Counted from the stretch's first letter, positions 21,846 to 33,857 are shown. The stretch is 64,000 nucleotides of DNA from Heterohyrax brucei (GCA_028571685.1 CM053141.1:139466833-139530832), one strand, 5' to 3'. Program-made: numbers and translations. Notes: a model not told the origin generated them from the letters alone.

Positions 21846-22870
21846 ATAAGTATTTAATGAAGTTTAAATAAAGTATAAAAAACTAGATGAATAACCAATG
21901 AAAACTCTTTCGAATAATCAAAGTTTCAGTTAATTTTAGAGCTGGATCAAAATTTGTTTTGTTATAGGTTCTATTAAGACAAAGATGAATATTCATTACT
22001 CTTTCAAGTAGAGAGGTTACTATGGGTGTCTCTCTAAGTAAAACAAACACATCAGTAGATATACAATTTCAAAATAATCCCTAAGGTACAGCTTTTAAAG
22101 TAATTGATAATTTCATGAATATAATAAGATAAAAGCGGGCAAAGCATTTTAAATATAAATACTGTATTCTGAAAACATTGGCTGGCTTCGCATTCTGAAA
22201 ACATTAGAAAATTGCTGTTTATTAACTTCTTAGTTTTGTGTAAGACAATGATTCTCAAATTATATTTCAGATTGTTTCATCACATTTTCCAACCTGCTTT
22301 CTCAGGTACTTTGGCCAAGAACTTGAGTCCAGATCTCCACTATTTAAGGTGAGAGTTCTACCATTCACCCATTAATACAAAAGGGGACAGGCAACGCTCA
22401 CGGGGAAATCAGGTATTCCTGTTGAGTCCCCAGATGCAAAGAGGGAGAATAGTATTCGTTTCCTACCATAAAGAAGCCATAAATGAAAAGTGAGCATATC
22501 TGCTCATCAATTAACAGCTTTCAATTTTGTCCTATGTTCCCTGAGGCAAAAATTTTAAGACCTTAGGGGTTAACAAGACCCTTCGAGGCAGAGTGAGCAG
22601 GACCGCTCACCCAGAGAAACAGCACTCTCTATTAAAACAGGCTGGAAGCCTAGAGAGAATTACAGCCACTGTGTCAGACAATCAGCAGCAGAGGGAAAAG
22701 GTCACCAAAAAAAAAAAAAAAAGAGAGACGAGTGAGCTGGCTAATTCTTGAGAGAAGCAGAAGGAAAGCCCTTGCAATTTGTTATGTTTCTATTGCTGCA
22801 GTCTGTACCTGTTTGTGTGATGCTACTTTGGTTTCTCTCCCTCTTTGCTTTCTCCCCTCTCCTTGTCCAG
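21846..22870. other. Unique DNA leading to a candidate splice acceptor
   Basis: It is AT-rich until about 22550 and more GC-rich after that, with an A-run at 22708-22724. A long polypyrimidine tract at 22833-22870 ends in CAG. Confidence 0.35.
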
Positions 22871-22925
22871 GTCAGCGCTCCTACCCAGACTCCAGACGCA
22901 GCGCGGCCACCTTGTGTTCATCACC
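22871..22925 (+). other. Candidate 55-base exon, weak
   Basis: A long pyrimidine tract (22833-22868) runs into 'ccttgtccag' at 22870. Fifty-five bases later the sequence 'cacc' is followed by gtgaga, a plausible donor. The interval holds several CpGs in a CpG-poor background, and two of its three frames stay open through it. One of these frames continues to 22953, ending ...HHRENTVNFPG. I do not recognise the peptide. It could equally be a non-coding exon or a chance splice-like arrangement. Confidence 0.2.
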
Positions 22926-23429
22926 GTGAGAACACAGTGAACTTCCCTGGCTGAAGTCTGAGAACGGAGGTCATATTTTTCCCACGAGTTTGCTCCACAG
23001 GAGGAACATCTAGGCAAGGTTCCTTTTTGCTTTTGTTTATGTTTTCATCAGTGCTGAGAATCTGTTAAGTGAGAAAATCTCTTTGGAAATCTAAGACATG
23101 TTTTATTTAGCATTTTCCAATTGATCATCATTGACTACTGGAAAGATAGAAGGTTAGCCCCCTGAGAGCAGGAACAGTATCAGTTCCATTCAAGCCTGGC
23201 GTGCAGTTGGTGTTCCGTACATAACCGGTAAATAAATGAAAGAATAAGTGACAGAGTAAGTGAACAGAGGAAGCCCTAAGAGTTATTTCCAAGCACATAC
23301 GCCAAAGACCTCTAGCGTGGTGTCTGCCGACCTTCCCCAGCCACATCACTCTGGTGTGGTTATAATACCTATCCTGACTTGTTCTTTTCTCATCATTTGT
23401 ATTTCTCCTCTTCTCTCTGGTCATTTCTG
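22926..23429. other. Mostly unique DNA with an L2 tail
   Basis: Only the L2 remnant listed separately is recognised. Confidence 0.35.
23126..23265 (+). mobile_element. L2 3' end
   Basis: 'ctgagagcaggaacagtatc', 'gcctggcgtgcagttggtgt' and 'ggtaaataaatgaaagaata' match the L2 tail. Confidence 0.65.
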
Positions 23430-23635
23430 TTGTTGTTAGTTGTTACTGAGTTAGTTTCAGCTCATGGCAACCTCATGTAGGCAGTGTAGAACTGCTCCAG
23501 AGGATCTTCAAGGCTGGGACCTTTTGAAAGCAGATTGCTGGGCCTGTCTTCCCAGGCATCTCTGGGTGGGTTCGAACTGCCCACCATCTAGCTAATAGTT
23601 GAGTGCTTCACTATTTCTACCACCCAAGGACTCCT
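23430..23635 (-). mobile_element. AfroSINE (long form), antisense
   Basis: 'tgttgttgttagttgttact' tail complement, the long-form segment 'gcagattgctgggcctgtct', and 'gtgggttcgaactgcccacc' over the B-box region. Confidence 0.9.
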
Positions 23636-24494
23636 CTGGTCTTATAAGTGTAGACTTACTACATTTCATGAGCTATCTTGATGAGCTTCAGCAGCAGAGC
23701 ACATAACATACGCTACAGTCCTTAAGAGTCCTCCTTGTTACATGTATGCTTTCTGATTCTAAGAAAAGATACAGTCTTCATGAGCCACAAGAGTAAATTT
23801 CCGATTTTAGGTAGTTGTCTATGAGAGTCCCAAGAAGCTCACAGTGCATTGTAGTTTAAAATGTTGTTAGTGGTGGGTGATGATTTAGATACATTTCCAG
23901 AAGTTTTGCTATGGCACCCCTATTTCCTTTTAAGAATTAAATTGTAGCTTTTCTAAAAATTAAGTTCAACTTTTAAAAATAAGATCTTTTAAATGATTTT
24001 CATTGGTAAGTACTTTTCCTTAGCTTAATCATGAGAGAATGGTATCATTCATTTCGTGAGTTAAACTATTCAATTCTAGAATTCTATAGGCTAGTAGGTC
24101 ATTTTTCAATAAACCTTCTGCTTTCTTCATCACCTCCTTCTGAAGTCCTTTACACACCTTTGCCACAATCTTCTCTTAAGGAGGAGTGAGAATGGAAATG
24201 TCCCTTTTTTCAAGGACTTTTTTGAAAGTCTTTGTACCAGACCTACCTCCTCACCTCCTTTTGATTAGTGAGATTTATGATAAGATTAATAACCATTGTA
24301 AATAATTAGTGGCTACACTGCCTTTCACCAGCCATTATTGAAATGACCTTCCTTTCATAAAATGTTACAAAGTTATGAGCCAAACACATAGTGAACATTT
24401 GCACATTCCTTTAAAATGCATTAATATATAATCCACTTTATGGGTTTTTAATAAGATGGGTTAAGGAGACAGGACAGAATGTCAGAGCTTGAAA
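23636..24494. other. No assigned feature
   Basis: AT-rich unique DNA. Confidence 0.4.
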
Positions 24495-24625
24495 GTTTGG
24501 CAGACACAGTTCAAGTGGTTGTTTTTACCAAAAAAGAAAGAAAGCATAGAGAGATTAAATGGTTTCCTGAATGTTACACAGGTTGTTAACTAGACACAAG
24601 GCTAACATTCAAGTCCTTGTCTTTT
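24495..24625 (-). mobile_element. MIR SINE fragment, antisense
   Basis: 'agagagattaaatggtttcc', 'gttacacaggttgttaacta' and 'acattcaagtccttgtcttt' follow the antisense MIR order. Confidence 0.5.
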
Positions 24626-24689
24626 TGTACCTGTCCTGTTAGTGTTGCTTTTTCCTTCCCTAACATCAGCTTCTCAGTACTGCTTTTTG

Positions 24690-25030
24690 TTGTTGTTGTT
24701 GTTAACGTTATTTGCCGTTAAGCCAGCTGTGACTCCCAGAACTTCATGGACAACAGAATGGAGTATTGCCTGGTCCTAATCACCTTCATGATCACTGGTA
24801 CATTTGAGTCCACTGTCACAGCGATTGTGTTAGTCCGTCTCATACAGGGCTTCCCTTATTTTTGCTGACCCTCTCCTTTACCAAACATGGTGTCGTTTCC
24901 TAGTAATTAGTCTTTCCTGATGCCATGTCCAAAGTAAGCAAGCCAAATTCCCACCATCCTCGTGCCTGATAAGTATTTCGGTTGTATTTCTTCTAAGGCT
25001 GATTTGTTCAGTCTTTTGGTAGTCTAAGAT
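24690..25030 (-). mobile_element. RTE/BovB-type LINE 3' region, antisense
   Basis: It starts with a TTG microsatellite-like tail (24689-24703), then 'tattgcctggtcctaatcac', 'gtgttagtccgtctcataca', 'accaaacatggtgtcgtttc' and 'catgtccaaagtaagcaagc'. It covers the same part of the LINE as 12787-13185. Confidence 0.75.
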
Positions 25031-26454
25031 TATTAATATTTCTTACCTTTACTCATAGGATTGTTTTACCAAAGGAAAGAGTGACTCGAGCTTTTATTGG
25101 AAAAGCAAATGCTGATTACACTGTTTAATCGACAAGTTCCATCTATTACAGTTATTTGATTTATAGGCTCCATCGCTAGAGACAAATGCTGTGAGTAGTA
25201 AAATTGTTGTTATAAAAACCTACTTGATTCTTGGATGGGCTATGTGATTGGCATCAAAACCCAGGAGTGCTCCTGATCTGTGGGCTATATAACTCCTTCA
25301 CCTACTTCCGGCCAGAGCAGGAAGGAGAATTAGTGGAGGATAACCTGGGTCCACAAACACACCCAGACAGAGAGAGATGCAACAGCCAGCAGGAAGGAAG
25401 TGACTGGTGATTTTTTTTTTTAACAAACAGCAAAGGTAAAGAAGTAATGGCTACAGATGAACTGTGGTAGTGAGCAAACCATCAGTTAATTAGGTACAAT
25501 TTATTACCTCTGCCGTTCTGTGTCAGGAGAGAAGCCTTAATTAGAATGTGGCCAGGTGGCCTTTTCTGTCTGGGGCATTAGGGTCCCAGAGAAAGCAGAG
25601 CATCACAATGACAGGTCTGTGGCAGAAACTACTGTTTAGCCTATCAATCAATCCCTTTATGTGTGTGTATCCCGCTCAGATGAGTAACATAACTGTTTTT
25701 TGAACATCAGTTCTGGCTGTAAACATGCCATGGTTTGAGCACAAAACCACTGCTTTTGGCCTACTCTTAACGGATTTTCCAGGAATGATAAGTATGTGAC
25801 AATTCTTCATCTGGTCTTTTGTCTGGATCTTATTTATGAGATGTTTTGTGCAGTTACTATGGCTTTGTAACTGAGATGTTTCTCTCTGGGAAGTTAAGTG
25901 TCCTTCCCACAGCCATTGTGGTTACCTCGCAACAGGAAACAGCAGAGGAGAAGCAAGGATTCTAAAACTCTAAGGAACAGGAATAGCTGACATCTATCCC
26001 ATGGAAAGGGGACCCTGGTGGGCCAGCTTGAGATGGGAGTGTGTCATACCAAGAAATCTGTGGCCCAAGGTCTGAAACCACGGATAAAAGCAGGTAAGTT
26101 CCAACCTTATCCTGGCATAAAAGAATTTATAGGAGTTTCTGGATAAAGCAGCCTCTACAAAGTAGCCTCCAATCAGTGCTTACCAAAAGGAAAAAAAAAA
26201 AAAAAAGAAACCATAAAACACCTTTCTGGAACTAGCATCAGACAAACTCTTCATCCCTTTCTGGAGAGAGAACTTTTCTTTGATTGCTATAATCTTCCTT
26301 GACTATAGGACAGGGCCTAGGACACAGTAGATGTTCAAGAAATACTTGTGGAGTGAATAAAGTACCCTTCGCTTACCTTCTCTTTAAATCGCATACTCAC
26401 CCACCCCAACTGTTTTACTGGAGTGTGAAGGGGAACTGAGCCAGTCCTTTCTCA
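25031..26454. other. Mostly unique DNA
   Basis: It holds a short L2 tail (listed separately), a T-run near 25410-25419 and an A-run at 26190-26206. No exon was recognised. Confidence 0.4.
26280..26365 (+). mobile_element. L2 3' end
   Basis: 'gacagggcctaggacacagt' and 'agatgttcaagaaatacttg' match the L2 tail (cctggcacatagtaggcgctcaataaat). Confidence 0.65.
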
Positions 26455-26616
26455 GCGCTCAAGCCAATTGCACGTGAGTTGGTTACAACTCGAGGTCAAC
26501 CCGAGAGGTAGACCGCGAAGCCTTTCTTCCAAGGTGTCTATGGATGAATTGAAAACGCCAACTTTCCAGTTAGGGGTCAGGTGTGTTAAATATTTGTGCT
26601 GCCCAGGGACTCCTCC
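26455..26616 (-). mobile_element. AfroSINE (long form), antisense, diverged
   Basis: 'caattgcacgtgagttggtt', 'gtctatggatgaattgaaaa' and 'gctgcccagggactcctcc' retain the family order, with heavy divergence. Confidence 0.7.
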
Positions 26617-27865
26617 TCAGATCTATTGAAGTGAAAGTGTCACCTTCACCACTCTTTTGCAAGGAGATAGGCATCAAAGAAGCTGAGTCATTCTCTCTAT
26701 TCTCCCCAAATAAAGACCCTAACTGACTCTGGCTTCAAATATGAAAGTGCAATTTACCTCTATAATTTGAGCTGCAGTTAGACATGGAGAAGTCTGTATG
26801 TTAGCATAACACTCGGGCCCCCTTCCAGCATGAAAATAACTTCTCTGTAGAATTTTCTTTTAAACTTTGAATGAGAGAGGGCAGCACCTGTCTGTACAAA
26901 GAGCCGTGTCCGGTTGGGTGGTGATCTTGAGCAGTATTCAAGGGCAGCCACCAGTTCTGCTGGTTGACACTTGCTTGCTTTCCATACATGAAACGCGTGA
27001 GCCTTGTTTTGATTTGCTTTTAACCTTGGATTTGAAGTTCATGGATGATGTACTAGGAGGCTTGTGAATCCTCTAAAATTTATGTCCCGTTGTTGTGTCT
27101 GTCTGCAAAGGAGTGTGTGACCACTAAAAGATTAACAATCTTTGGGAGAGAGAAGGTTTTTTTTTTTTTTTTTTTGATGTTTGTTTGTTTTTTATCTCAT
27201 TGTCTTTACATCAAATGAAAATCAGCAAGCATGCCTTTTCTTTTAATATCCCTGAGCATAGCACCTGAAGGGATAATATGTCCATGTGCTGAAAAATGTA
27301 GAGGTGAACATAATTTTGCCAAATACTGGGAAAATGTCCTGTGATTAGCAGTACTGAGATGTTGTTAACAACCTGTGTAACAGGTGGCAGGGAGACCAAG
27401 TGGAAAGCAGGACTTGGCTCTCCCTGTAAATTATCATTGGTGTTTCTGGTCTCCTGGCGTATGGATCTCAGCTTTCTGTGCAAGTAGGGAGCAAGACTGA
27501 GACAGGAGATGGGACTAGCATGCTACCTGCTGTTTTTGTTAATCTTTGCTTGGATTTAATACTGCTCCTTCACGTCTAAGCAGCACCAAACTGATCCTAT
27601 ATATCTGTTCCACCTGCTTTTCCCTCCCTACTTTTCTCTTCTCATGCCATGGAGACAGCTCTCCTACAGCTTTTATAAACTGAAGGAGAACTTACTCCTA
27701 GTTGTCTAAGCAAGGGGATGGGGGACTGGGGACGGGGGGCCGTGTTCTACCCAGGATGCAATTAACTCAGAGAACAAAACAGTATTTTCTTATGAAATTT
27801 TCTCCCATACATTGCTATATTTTGAAGCCAGTTTTATTAAAATCACTGATTTATTTGGACTAATA
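26617..27865. other. Unique DNA, no assigned feature
   Basis: An overlapping pair of open frames on opposite strands at 26801-27067 and a minus frame at 27211-27483 show no domains. A T-run lies at 27158-27174. Confidence 0.4.
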
Positions 27866-28035
27866 GGAAACCTTAGTGGCATAGTGGTTTAGTGCGCTAC
27901 AGCTGCTAACCAAAAGGTCAGTAGATGGAATTCACAAGGTACTCATTGGAAACTCTGTGGGTCAGTTCTTCTCAGTCCTATGGGGTCACTATGAGTCAGA
28001 ATCAACTTGATGACAGCAAGTCTGGGTTTCTTCTT
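27866..28035 (+). mobile_element. AfroSINE
   Basis: 'aaaccttagtggcatagtgg' head and tail 'tcactatgagtcagaatcaa'. Confidence 0.9.
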
Positions 28036-28739
28036 TTTTGTAATTGATAATTGATTACTACCTCGGTTCACCAAAACTCAGAGTAAAAAGTTTGGAGAGA
28101 AGACAGTTTATTTAAAGGGAAGACATCTTTAACTTCTAAAGCACTAAGAAAAAAAAATGCTGTAAGGTTTAGATGTCATATTATTACTCCCTGCCAATAA
28201 AAATTAAAAAAAATATTCTCGTCTATGAAACCTAAGAAACAAAATATTGCACTAAAAACAAACTTGAAATATTATTTCTAATTTGTTTTATTTCAAGACT
28301 AGTAGGCCTTCCAAAGTTTTTTTCTTCTTCTTCTTAATTGTTGTACAACATGACTTCTACTGTGGACGCTGAATTACTATGGTTACTCTGAGGCCATGAC
28401 TCATGACCTTTAAATATTGTCAGGCAGCCAAAGCTCTGTTGCTTTTAAATTGGTATTTTTGTGTCTGGCTTTATTAAAAGGATGTGGTTTCAAAGAGTAC
28501 ATTCGCTGGTGCATTAGTGGAATATCTGAATACACATATAAGGGTATTATGCTTATACTGTTTTGTTTTGTTTCAGCAGTCAAGTGTTTATTTCTTTCTT
28601 GGCATATGGTTGGCAAATAAAAACATAAGGAAAGCATGGTTCTTGTGCTCCATAAGGGTATCTATCTATCACCAAGAAGTGCAAAAGCACAGGTAGGCAA
28701 ATTCACGTGCCTATGAGAACGCAGAATACATCAGAGATA
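28036..28739. other. AT-rich DNA, no assigned feature
   Basis: Short overlapping open frames on both strands around 28410-28696 are treated as chance. Confidence 0.4.
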
Positions 28740-28749
28740 TAAAACAGAC

Positions 28750-28960
28750 GTCCCCCCAAATGCTTGTGGAACAGAAGTGAGACTGGCTGGTAGGATCAAA
28801 AAGAGGCTTTAAGAGGAGGGAACATTTGAGCTGTGGTGAGAAGAATGGATGGGACTTCAACAAGCAAAGAAAGGAGCATGATCATTCTAGTCAGAGGTAA
28901 AAGCCTAGGAAAAGGATGAACGCGTATCTGGAACCAGTGGTTAGTCACTTTGGTGAAAAC
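28750..28960 (-). mobile_element. L2 fragment, antisense
   Basis: 'ggaacatttgagctgtggtg', 'agcatgatcattctagtcag' and 'aaaagcctaggaaaaggatg' follow the antisense L2 3' region (gacatttgagctgagacctg...gagcattccaggcagagg). Confidence 0.6.
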
Positions 28961-29607
28961 AGTCATTTTGTCAACTGCTTAATAGAAGGACTAGTTGATA
29001 GATAAAAGGAACTAGATTATTAGCATCCTTCAAAACCATTTGTTGACTTTACCGGTAACTATGATTAGCAAAAGTTATTTTCCGTTTTGTGATAAAGTGG
29101 TTCTGTCACACAGAAACCACAAAAGTATTGGATTTGACTGATGGTCGGTGTGATGTGAGAAACTACAGCTCTCAGATGTAATTACATCTCTCAGAACCCC
29201 AGTGTCTCCTTCCACTCGGTGAGAACTTAATTAATTTTGTTCAGTCACCACTGATTACTGCATAAACATTTTTGAATGGTTCTAAAATCTTTTGAAAGGT
29301 GTGTAAGACAAAAGTCAGCAACATGCACAGAATATGGCAATAAAATAATACATTTGTTGAGGAGACAGTGGGATGGAAAATAATATAAATATCCCATAAA
29401 TTTAAAGTAAGTCTTATTGGTTGACAACAACAGAATGAGTCTTATTAAATCTATTGGTTTTATTGAATCATTCATTCACTCAACAAATACTAACAATATC
29501 AGAGAATATTATCGACCAAGGATTTTTCCTATCTTCAAGGAATTTACATTTTCAGTTGAAAGAGACAGATAATAAATGTAATGAATAAGTACATCATATA
29601 GTATGAA

Positions 29608-29745
29608 GCCCTGAAGGTATGGTAGCTAAGAACTTGGCTATCACCCCAATGTTGGCAGTTTGAATCCACTGGCCACTCCTTAGAAATTCTGTGGAGCAGT
29701 TGTAGTTTGTCTATAGGGTTGCTATGAGTCCAAATCGACAGATAC
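29608..29745 (+). mobile_element. AfroSINE inside the L2
   Basis: 'agccctgaaggtatggtagc' head and 'gttgctatgagtccaaatcg' tail. L2 sequence continues on both sides. Confidence 0.88.
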
Positions 29746-30221
29746 AGCATGGTGTATAGTACGTTAGAATTTGGTAAGTGCTGCAGAGAAAACTAATGCA
29801 GGATGAGGAGGTTGGATAATGGGGGGAGAGGTTCAACTTAAAATTAGATGCCATATGGTAGGTGAGAAGGTGATATCTGAGCAAAGACAAGACAGAAATG
29901 AGATTGAGCCAAGTAGAAAATGTAGAGAAAGTGTTGCTGGCAGAGGATTCTGAAATGTGAGCTTGTGTGGGGTGGTCATGGAACACCAAGGAGGCCCATG
30001 TGTAACCTGGAAGGGAGAGACTGAGAAGGAGAACATTAGACCAATTCAGAGAGGTAATGACGGGGAGTTGGGGGCAGGAGCAGGGCAGAGTGGGATGGAG
30101 CGAGGGTCATGATTGGGGGCTGAGTGATGACATCTGCAGGACCTTGTAGGTCTTTAAATGATCTTTGACTTCCATTTGCAGTAAGATGGAAGCCACTGGG
30201 GGGTTCTGAGCAGAAGAGGAA

Positions 30222-30290
30222 AATACATACATATATACATATGTATGCATATATATGTATATATGCGTGTATGTATGTATTGACCTTTTA
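30222..30290. repeat. AT/TATG microsatellite
   Basis: Alternating 'acatacatatatacatatgt' type sequence with internal palindromes. Confidence 0.85.
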
Positions 30291-30890
30291 AAAGAGTCTC
30301 TTTGATAGCTGTAGTGAGAACAGATCACAGAGGTAATGGCAAAAGTAGGGCAAACCAATGACTGTGGTGACTGCAGTGACCCAGACAAGAGCTGACGGTG
30401 GCTTGAACTTGGTGTTAGCAGTGAAGGTGAGAAGTGGTTATATTCTGGATCTGAATATAGTTTGTTGACGACGTCAAAAATTTCCTGTCAGACTGGATAT
30501 GAGTTATGAGAAAAAAAAGATTCAGTGAAGACCCTAAGGTTTTTAGCTTGAGCAACTGGAAGGGTGATGTTGCCGTCACAGGAGATGGGGAAGGCTGCAA
30601 GTAGAGCGGATCTGGGGACCAGGAGTTAAGTTTTGGAAATGCTGAGCTTGGGATGTTTATTAGACATCCAGGTGGAGATTCTAAGAAGGCAGATGAACGA
30701 CTGAAATCTAGACTTCAAGGGAGATGTCTGGTCTGGAGATATATAAATGAGAGTGATTAGCATATTGATGAAATCAAAAGCTGTGAGCTTGGATGAGCTC
30801 ACCAAGTGAGTGAGTGTGAATAGAGAATAGAGGAGGTCCAAAGACTGAGCCCTGGAGCATACTATAGTTAAGAACTCAGTGAGATGACAA

Positions 30891-32504
30891 GACCGTCAAA
30901 GGAGGCTGAGAAGCAGCAACAGGTGGGTCAGAAGGAAACCTGGGCCTCTTCAGTGTTCCGGGAACCAAGTGAAGAAAGTATTTTAAGGTGAGAGTGATTA
31001 GTCATGTCAAATGAGGTCAAGTAAACTGAGTTGTGACAAAGGACCGCTGGCTATAGCAGTGCGGGGATCATTTGTGCATTTGACTGTTGTAGCTTAATGG
31101 GGTGGTACTAGAGAGACTGTGACTGCAGGGGCTTTAACAAAATGGGAGGAAAAGAATTAGAAACAGTAAGAATTATAGTTTTGGAATGAAGGAAGCCAGA
31201 GTAATTGATCAGAAACTCAAGGGTAAGAAGCCTCAAGATGCAGAAAATAAATACATTTGTAAGATAGGGTAGAAACGAGAGAGAAAGAAAAAAATTTCCT
31301 AAGTCTGTTATTTAATAGGATGATATGCTTTCTTTCCTTCCTCTCCTTTTTTTAGTTGAAACAAGAGATTTTGCAGGTTTTCAGAACAGATTGTCCTGTT
31401 CAGACTGCTTATTCTCAAGAGAACCTTTAAAAGTTATTTTATCTTCTTCAAGTACAGTTTACATTCCATTGTTTTGATTACTTTAGAAATGCCCCAAAAT
31501 TGACATTTGCAGGAAATAGTCTTTTATATACATATTTAGAAAATTTGTCTTAAATATTACCGTGTATAGATCGCTGTAATGTGAAACTTGTCTGTGTGCC
31601 TGCGAATCACGCACACACGGCAACACACACAAGTACACACAACCCCCCGGAATAAAATTTTTAAATTCTGGATTCTTTATTTTAGCACTGCATCTGGAAG
31701 TTCAGGTCAGCAAGAATAAATAAAACACAATGTCGGCAAGAAGTGATATTTGCATGAATTCTTTCTATTTTTTATTTTAAGGAATGTTACAGATCATGAA
31801 CCTGTAATTTCTAATTTGCTTACCATTGAGACTTCCCTGATATAGTTTAGTTTACTTACTTTACTAGTGAAGATTTTTGAAGTAAAGCAGAATGTATTTT
31901 GTAAGTAGAAGACTAAGGTGAAATGTGGTGGTGTGCCAACCAAGGATGTTACTGGGGCTGTAGGGAAGGTAGGTGTGGTTGCAGCCTTGACCATTTCAAC
32001 ATGACGTGTATTCCAAGCAGCAATCTGTAAGGTTGCATGTATCCTCAGCCATTTCAGGTATTTATTTGCCTTCTGCAACTCAGACATGATACAGATGGGG
32101 TAAATCACAATATTTAGTTTAGAGGGCGATGAGATTAAATAACTGTTAAATGACATGTCTCTGACACTTGAGATTTTCCTACTTGCATGAGCTCTGTTAT
32201 GTAATCTTCTTACCTAAGCACTGTTAGGTCCATTCCCAAGCCTTTGTCAAAATCACCTGTATGAAATCTTAAAAAGTGTTGAAGTGGTTGAAGGTACATG
32301 GAGGTTCATTATACTAGATTCTGTAGTTTAATGTAAATTTAAATTTTTCCCCTAAAAAAGAAAAAATAGAATACCTGTGTTTTTCACAAGCACCCTTGAT
32401 TCGGATTTGGTCAGGACCTCCCGTACGCCACCCACCAACATTTCTGGGGGACTCTCTCCAGCTGTAATGTAGATACACCATGAGAAAGAAGAGAAATCAC
32501 AGAA
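30891..32504. other. Unassigned AT-rich DNA
   Basis: It contains a CA-rich patch near 31605-31640 and a possible L1-like 3' end near 32275-32370 ('ggaggttcattatactagat'). The minus open frame 31794-32156 (120 codons) has no recognisable domain. Confidence 0.4.
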
Positions 32505-32690
32505 CTAGGAATTGAGACTGGAACCGGAGCTAGCTTTGTCACCACTACGTGATGAGAACGAAGTCACTTAATCTCTTTGAGTCTTGTATTTCATCTCTAG
32601 AACTAAGATGATAAGACTCAAATGGCTTACTTAAGTAGGGCTCCACTAAAACATTTAGGATGTGAAAATGGTTGGTAAAGTACTTACAAA
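32505..32690 (+). mobile_element. MIR SINE fragment
   Basis: 'gagctagctttgtcaccact', 'gaagtcacttaatctctttg' and 'agtcttgtatttcatctcta' follow the MIR core order. Confidence 0.6.
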
Positions 32691-32716
32691 TGTTCAAGAG
32701 CATAGTTAGTCCACAA

Positions 32717-32875
32717 AGCCCTGGTTACACACTGGTTGAGTGTTTGGCTGCTAACCAAAAGGTCAGCAGTTCAGATCTGCCAGTTATTCCTTGAAAATCC
32801 TATGGGGCAGTTCTTCTGTGTCCTAATGGCCACTACGAGTTGGTATCAACAGCTACAGCAACAGGTTATTTTTTT
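32717..32875 (+). mobile_element. AfroSINE
   Basis: 'aaagccctggttacacactg' head, 'aaccaaaaggtcagcagttc' and tail 'cactacgagttggtatcaac'. Confidence 0.9.
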
Positions 32876-32892
32876 TTTGGTAGTTATTTGAT

Positions 32893-33212
32893 AGGTTCAT
32901 TATGGGTTCAATGGTACGACTGTCAACTTGCATGCAGGAGAGCAAGGGTTAACATTCCTGACCTATGCACCTCATACCCAGCCACATTCTGTCTGTTGAT
33001 TCCAGTAGAGCTTCTAGGCTAAGAGCAGATTTTACTGTTCTAAAAAAATGTCTGTGATGTACTTCCAAAATACCAGCCAATCAAATCCCAATGGATCACA
33101 AGGTGTGATCAACAGCTGAGCATGCAAATGGTACAAGTCTGCACAATACCTAGTCCAGTTGTGCATGGGGCCATTATGAGCCTAGGACCAACTTGATGGC
33201 AGCTAATCACAA
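32893..33212 (+). mobile_element. tRNA-Gly-headed SINE with RTE-type tail
   Basis: The first ~65 bases resemble tRNA-Gly(GCC): 'gttcaatggtacgactgtca', 'catgcaggagagcaagggtt' and '..cctatgcacc' line up with GTTCAGTGGTAGAATTCTCG...GGTTCGATTCC...CAATGCACC. The body is 'aaaataccagccaatcaaat' and 'atggatcacaaggtgtgatc'. The tail is 'gtgcatggggccattatgag' and 'accaacttgatggcagctaa', i.e. the RTE 3' end. This head differs from the common AfroSINE copies here. The open frame 32840-33022 overlaps it and is not a gene. Confidence 0.75.
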
Positions 33213-33224
33213 CACAGTTATTGA

Positions 33225-33385
33225 GGTCCTGTAGCAGTTCGAGTCTACCTGAGGTGTCTCAGAAGAAAGACCTGGTAATTTACTTCCAAAATACCCACCA
33301 TTGAAAACCTTGTGGTGCACAGTTCTACCCTGACACTCTTGGAATAGCCATGAGTTGGAACTGACTCTGAGATACCTTAGGGCTT
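33225..33385 (+). mobile_element. AfroSINE (long form), 5' part lost
   Basis: 'gcagttcgagtctacctgag', 'agaagaaagacctggtaatt' and 'atagccatgagttggaactg'. Confidence 0.85.
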
Positions 33386-33390
33386 ACAGG

Positions 33391-33857
33391 ATTCAAACAG
33401 CACCCTCTGTGGGCTGGGGAACTTTGCTCTTTAGTTTCTCTTTCTTTTTGATTAGTGGCTCTGCTTTAAGATTTCACAATATGATTTAAACGGAAAATTT
33501 GTTTTTAACTCCAGCGACAGTTTAATCTTGTATTGCAGTTTTGGGGTGGGGAAATAGGAAAAGAAAGTATAATGCCATACTTTTACACAAATAACAGGTG
33601 CCTTCTATGTTTATTTGACAACTGCACCATTGCCCCACGTGAGATATTTTCATAAGCGTGCTACTCTGTTTTTCTTCTTCTTTCTTTTTTTACAGAAATA
33701 TGTGATAAAAAAATTATATAGCTGCACTTATGAAATTGTCTTCTAGGAAGATGGCACAGTGGCAAATGAACATATACGGTGCACGTTATTTGTATGAAGG
33801 TAAAGTAATGGACTTTTATTTTAGTGGAGCAAGTTACAATTCTGTTGCCTAAAGAAA
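33391..33857. other. No assigned feature
   Basis: AT-rich unique DNA. Confidence 0.4.

Larger units (their letters stand above)
29480..30890 (-). mobile_element. L2 LINE, about 1.3 kb of 3' half, antisense
   Basis: Read on the plus strand it follows antisense L2 for over a kilobase: 'attcactcaacaaatactaa', 'ggaccttgtaggtctttaaa', 'ggaagccactggggggttct', 'aagagctgacggtggcttga', 'tgagcaactggaagggtgat', 'attagacatccaggtggaga' and 'ctgagccctggagcatacta'. The minus-strand open frames at 29711-29989, 30107-30388, 30415-30600 and 30626-30841 are remnants of the L2 ORF2 C-terminal region, with many breaks. An AfroSINE (29608-29745) has inserted into it, and an AT/TATG microsatellite (30222-30290) has grown inside it. 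Confidence 0.85.

Noticed and set aside
31794-32156. 120-codon minus-strand open frame
   Set aside because: No domain, no splice sites of note, AT-rich composition.
32893-32960. Possible functional tRNA-Gly gene
   Set aside because: Mismatches in the stems and fusion to a SINE body and RTE tail show it is a SINE head, not a tRNA gene.
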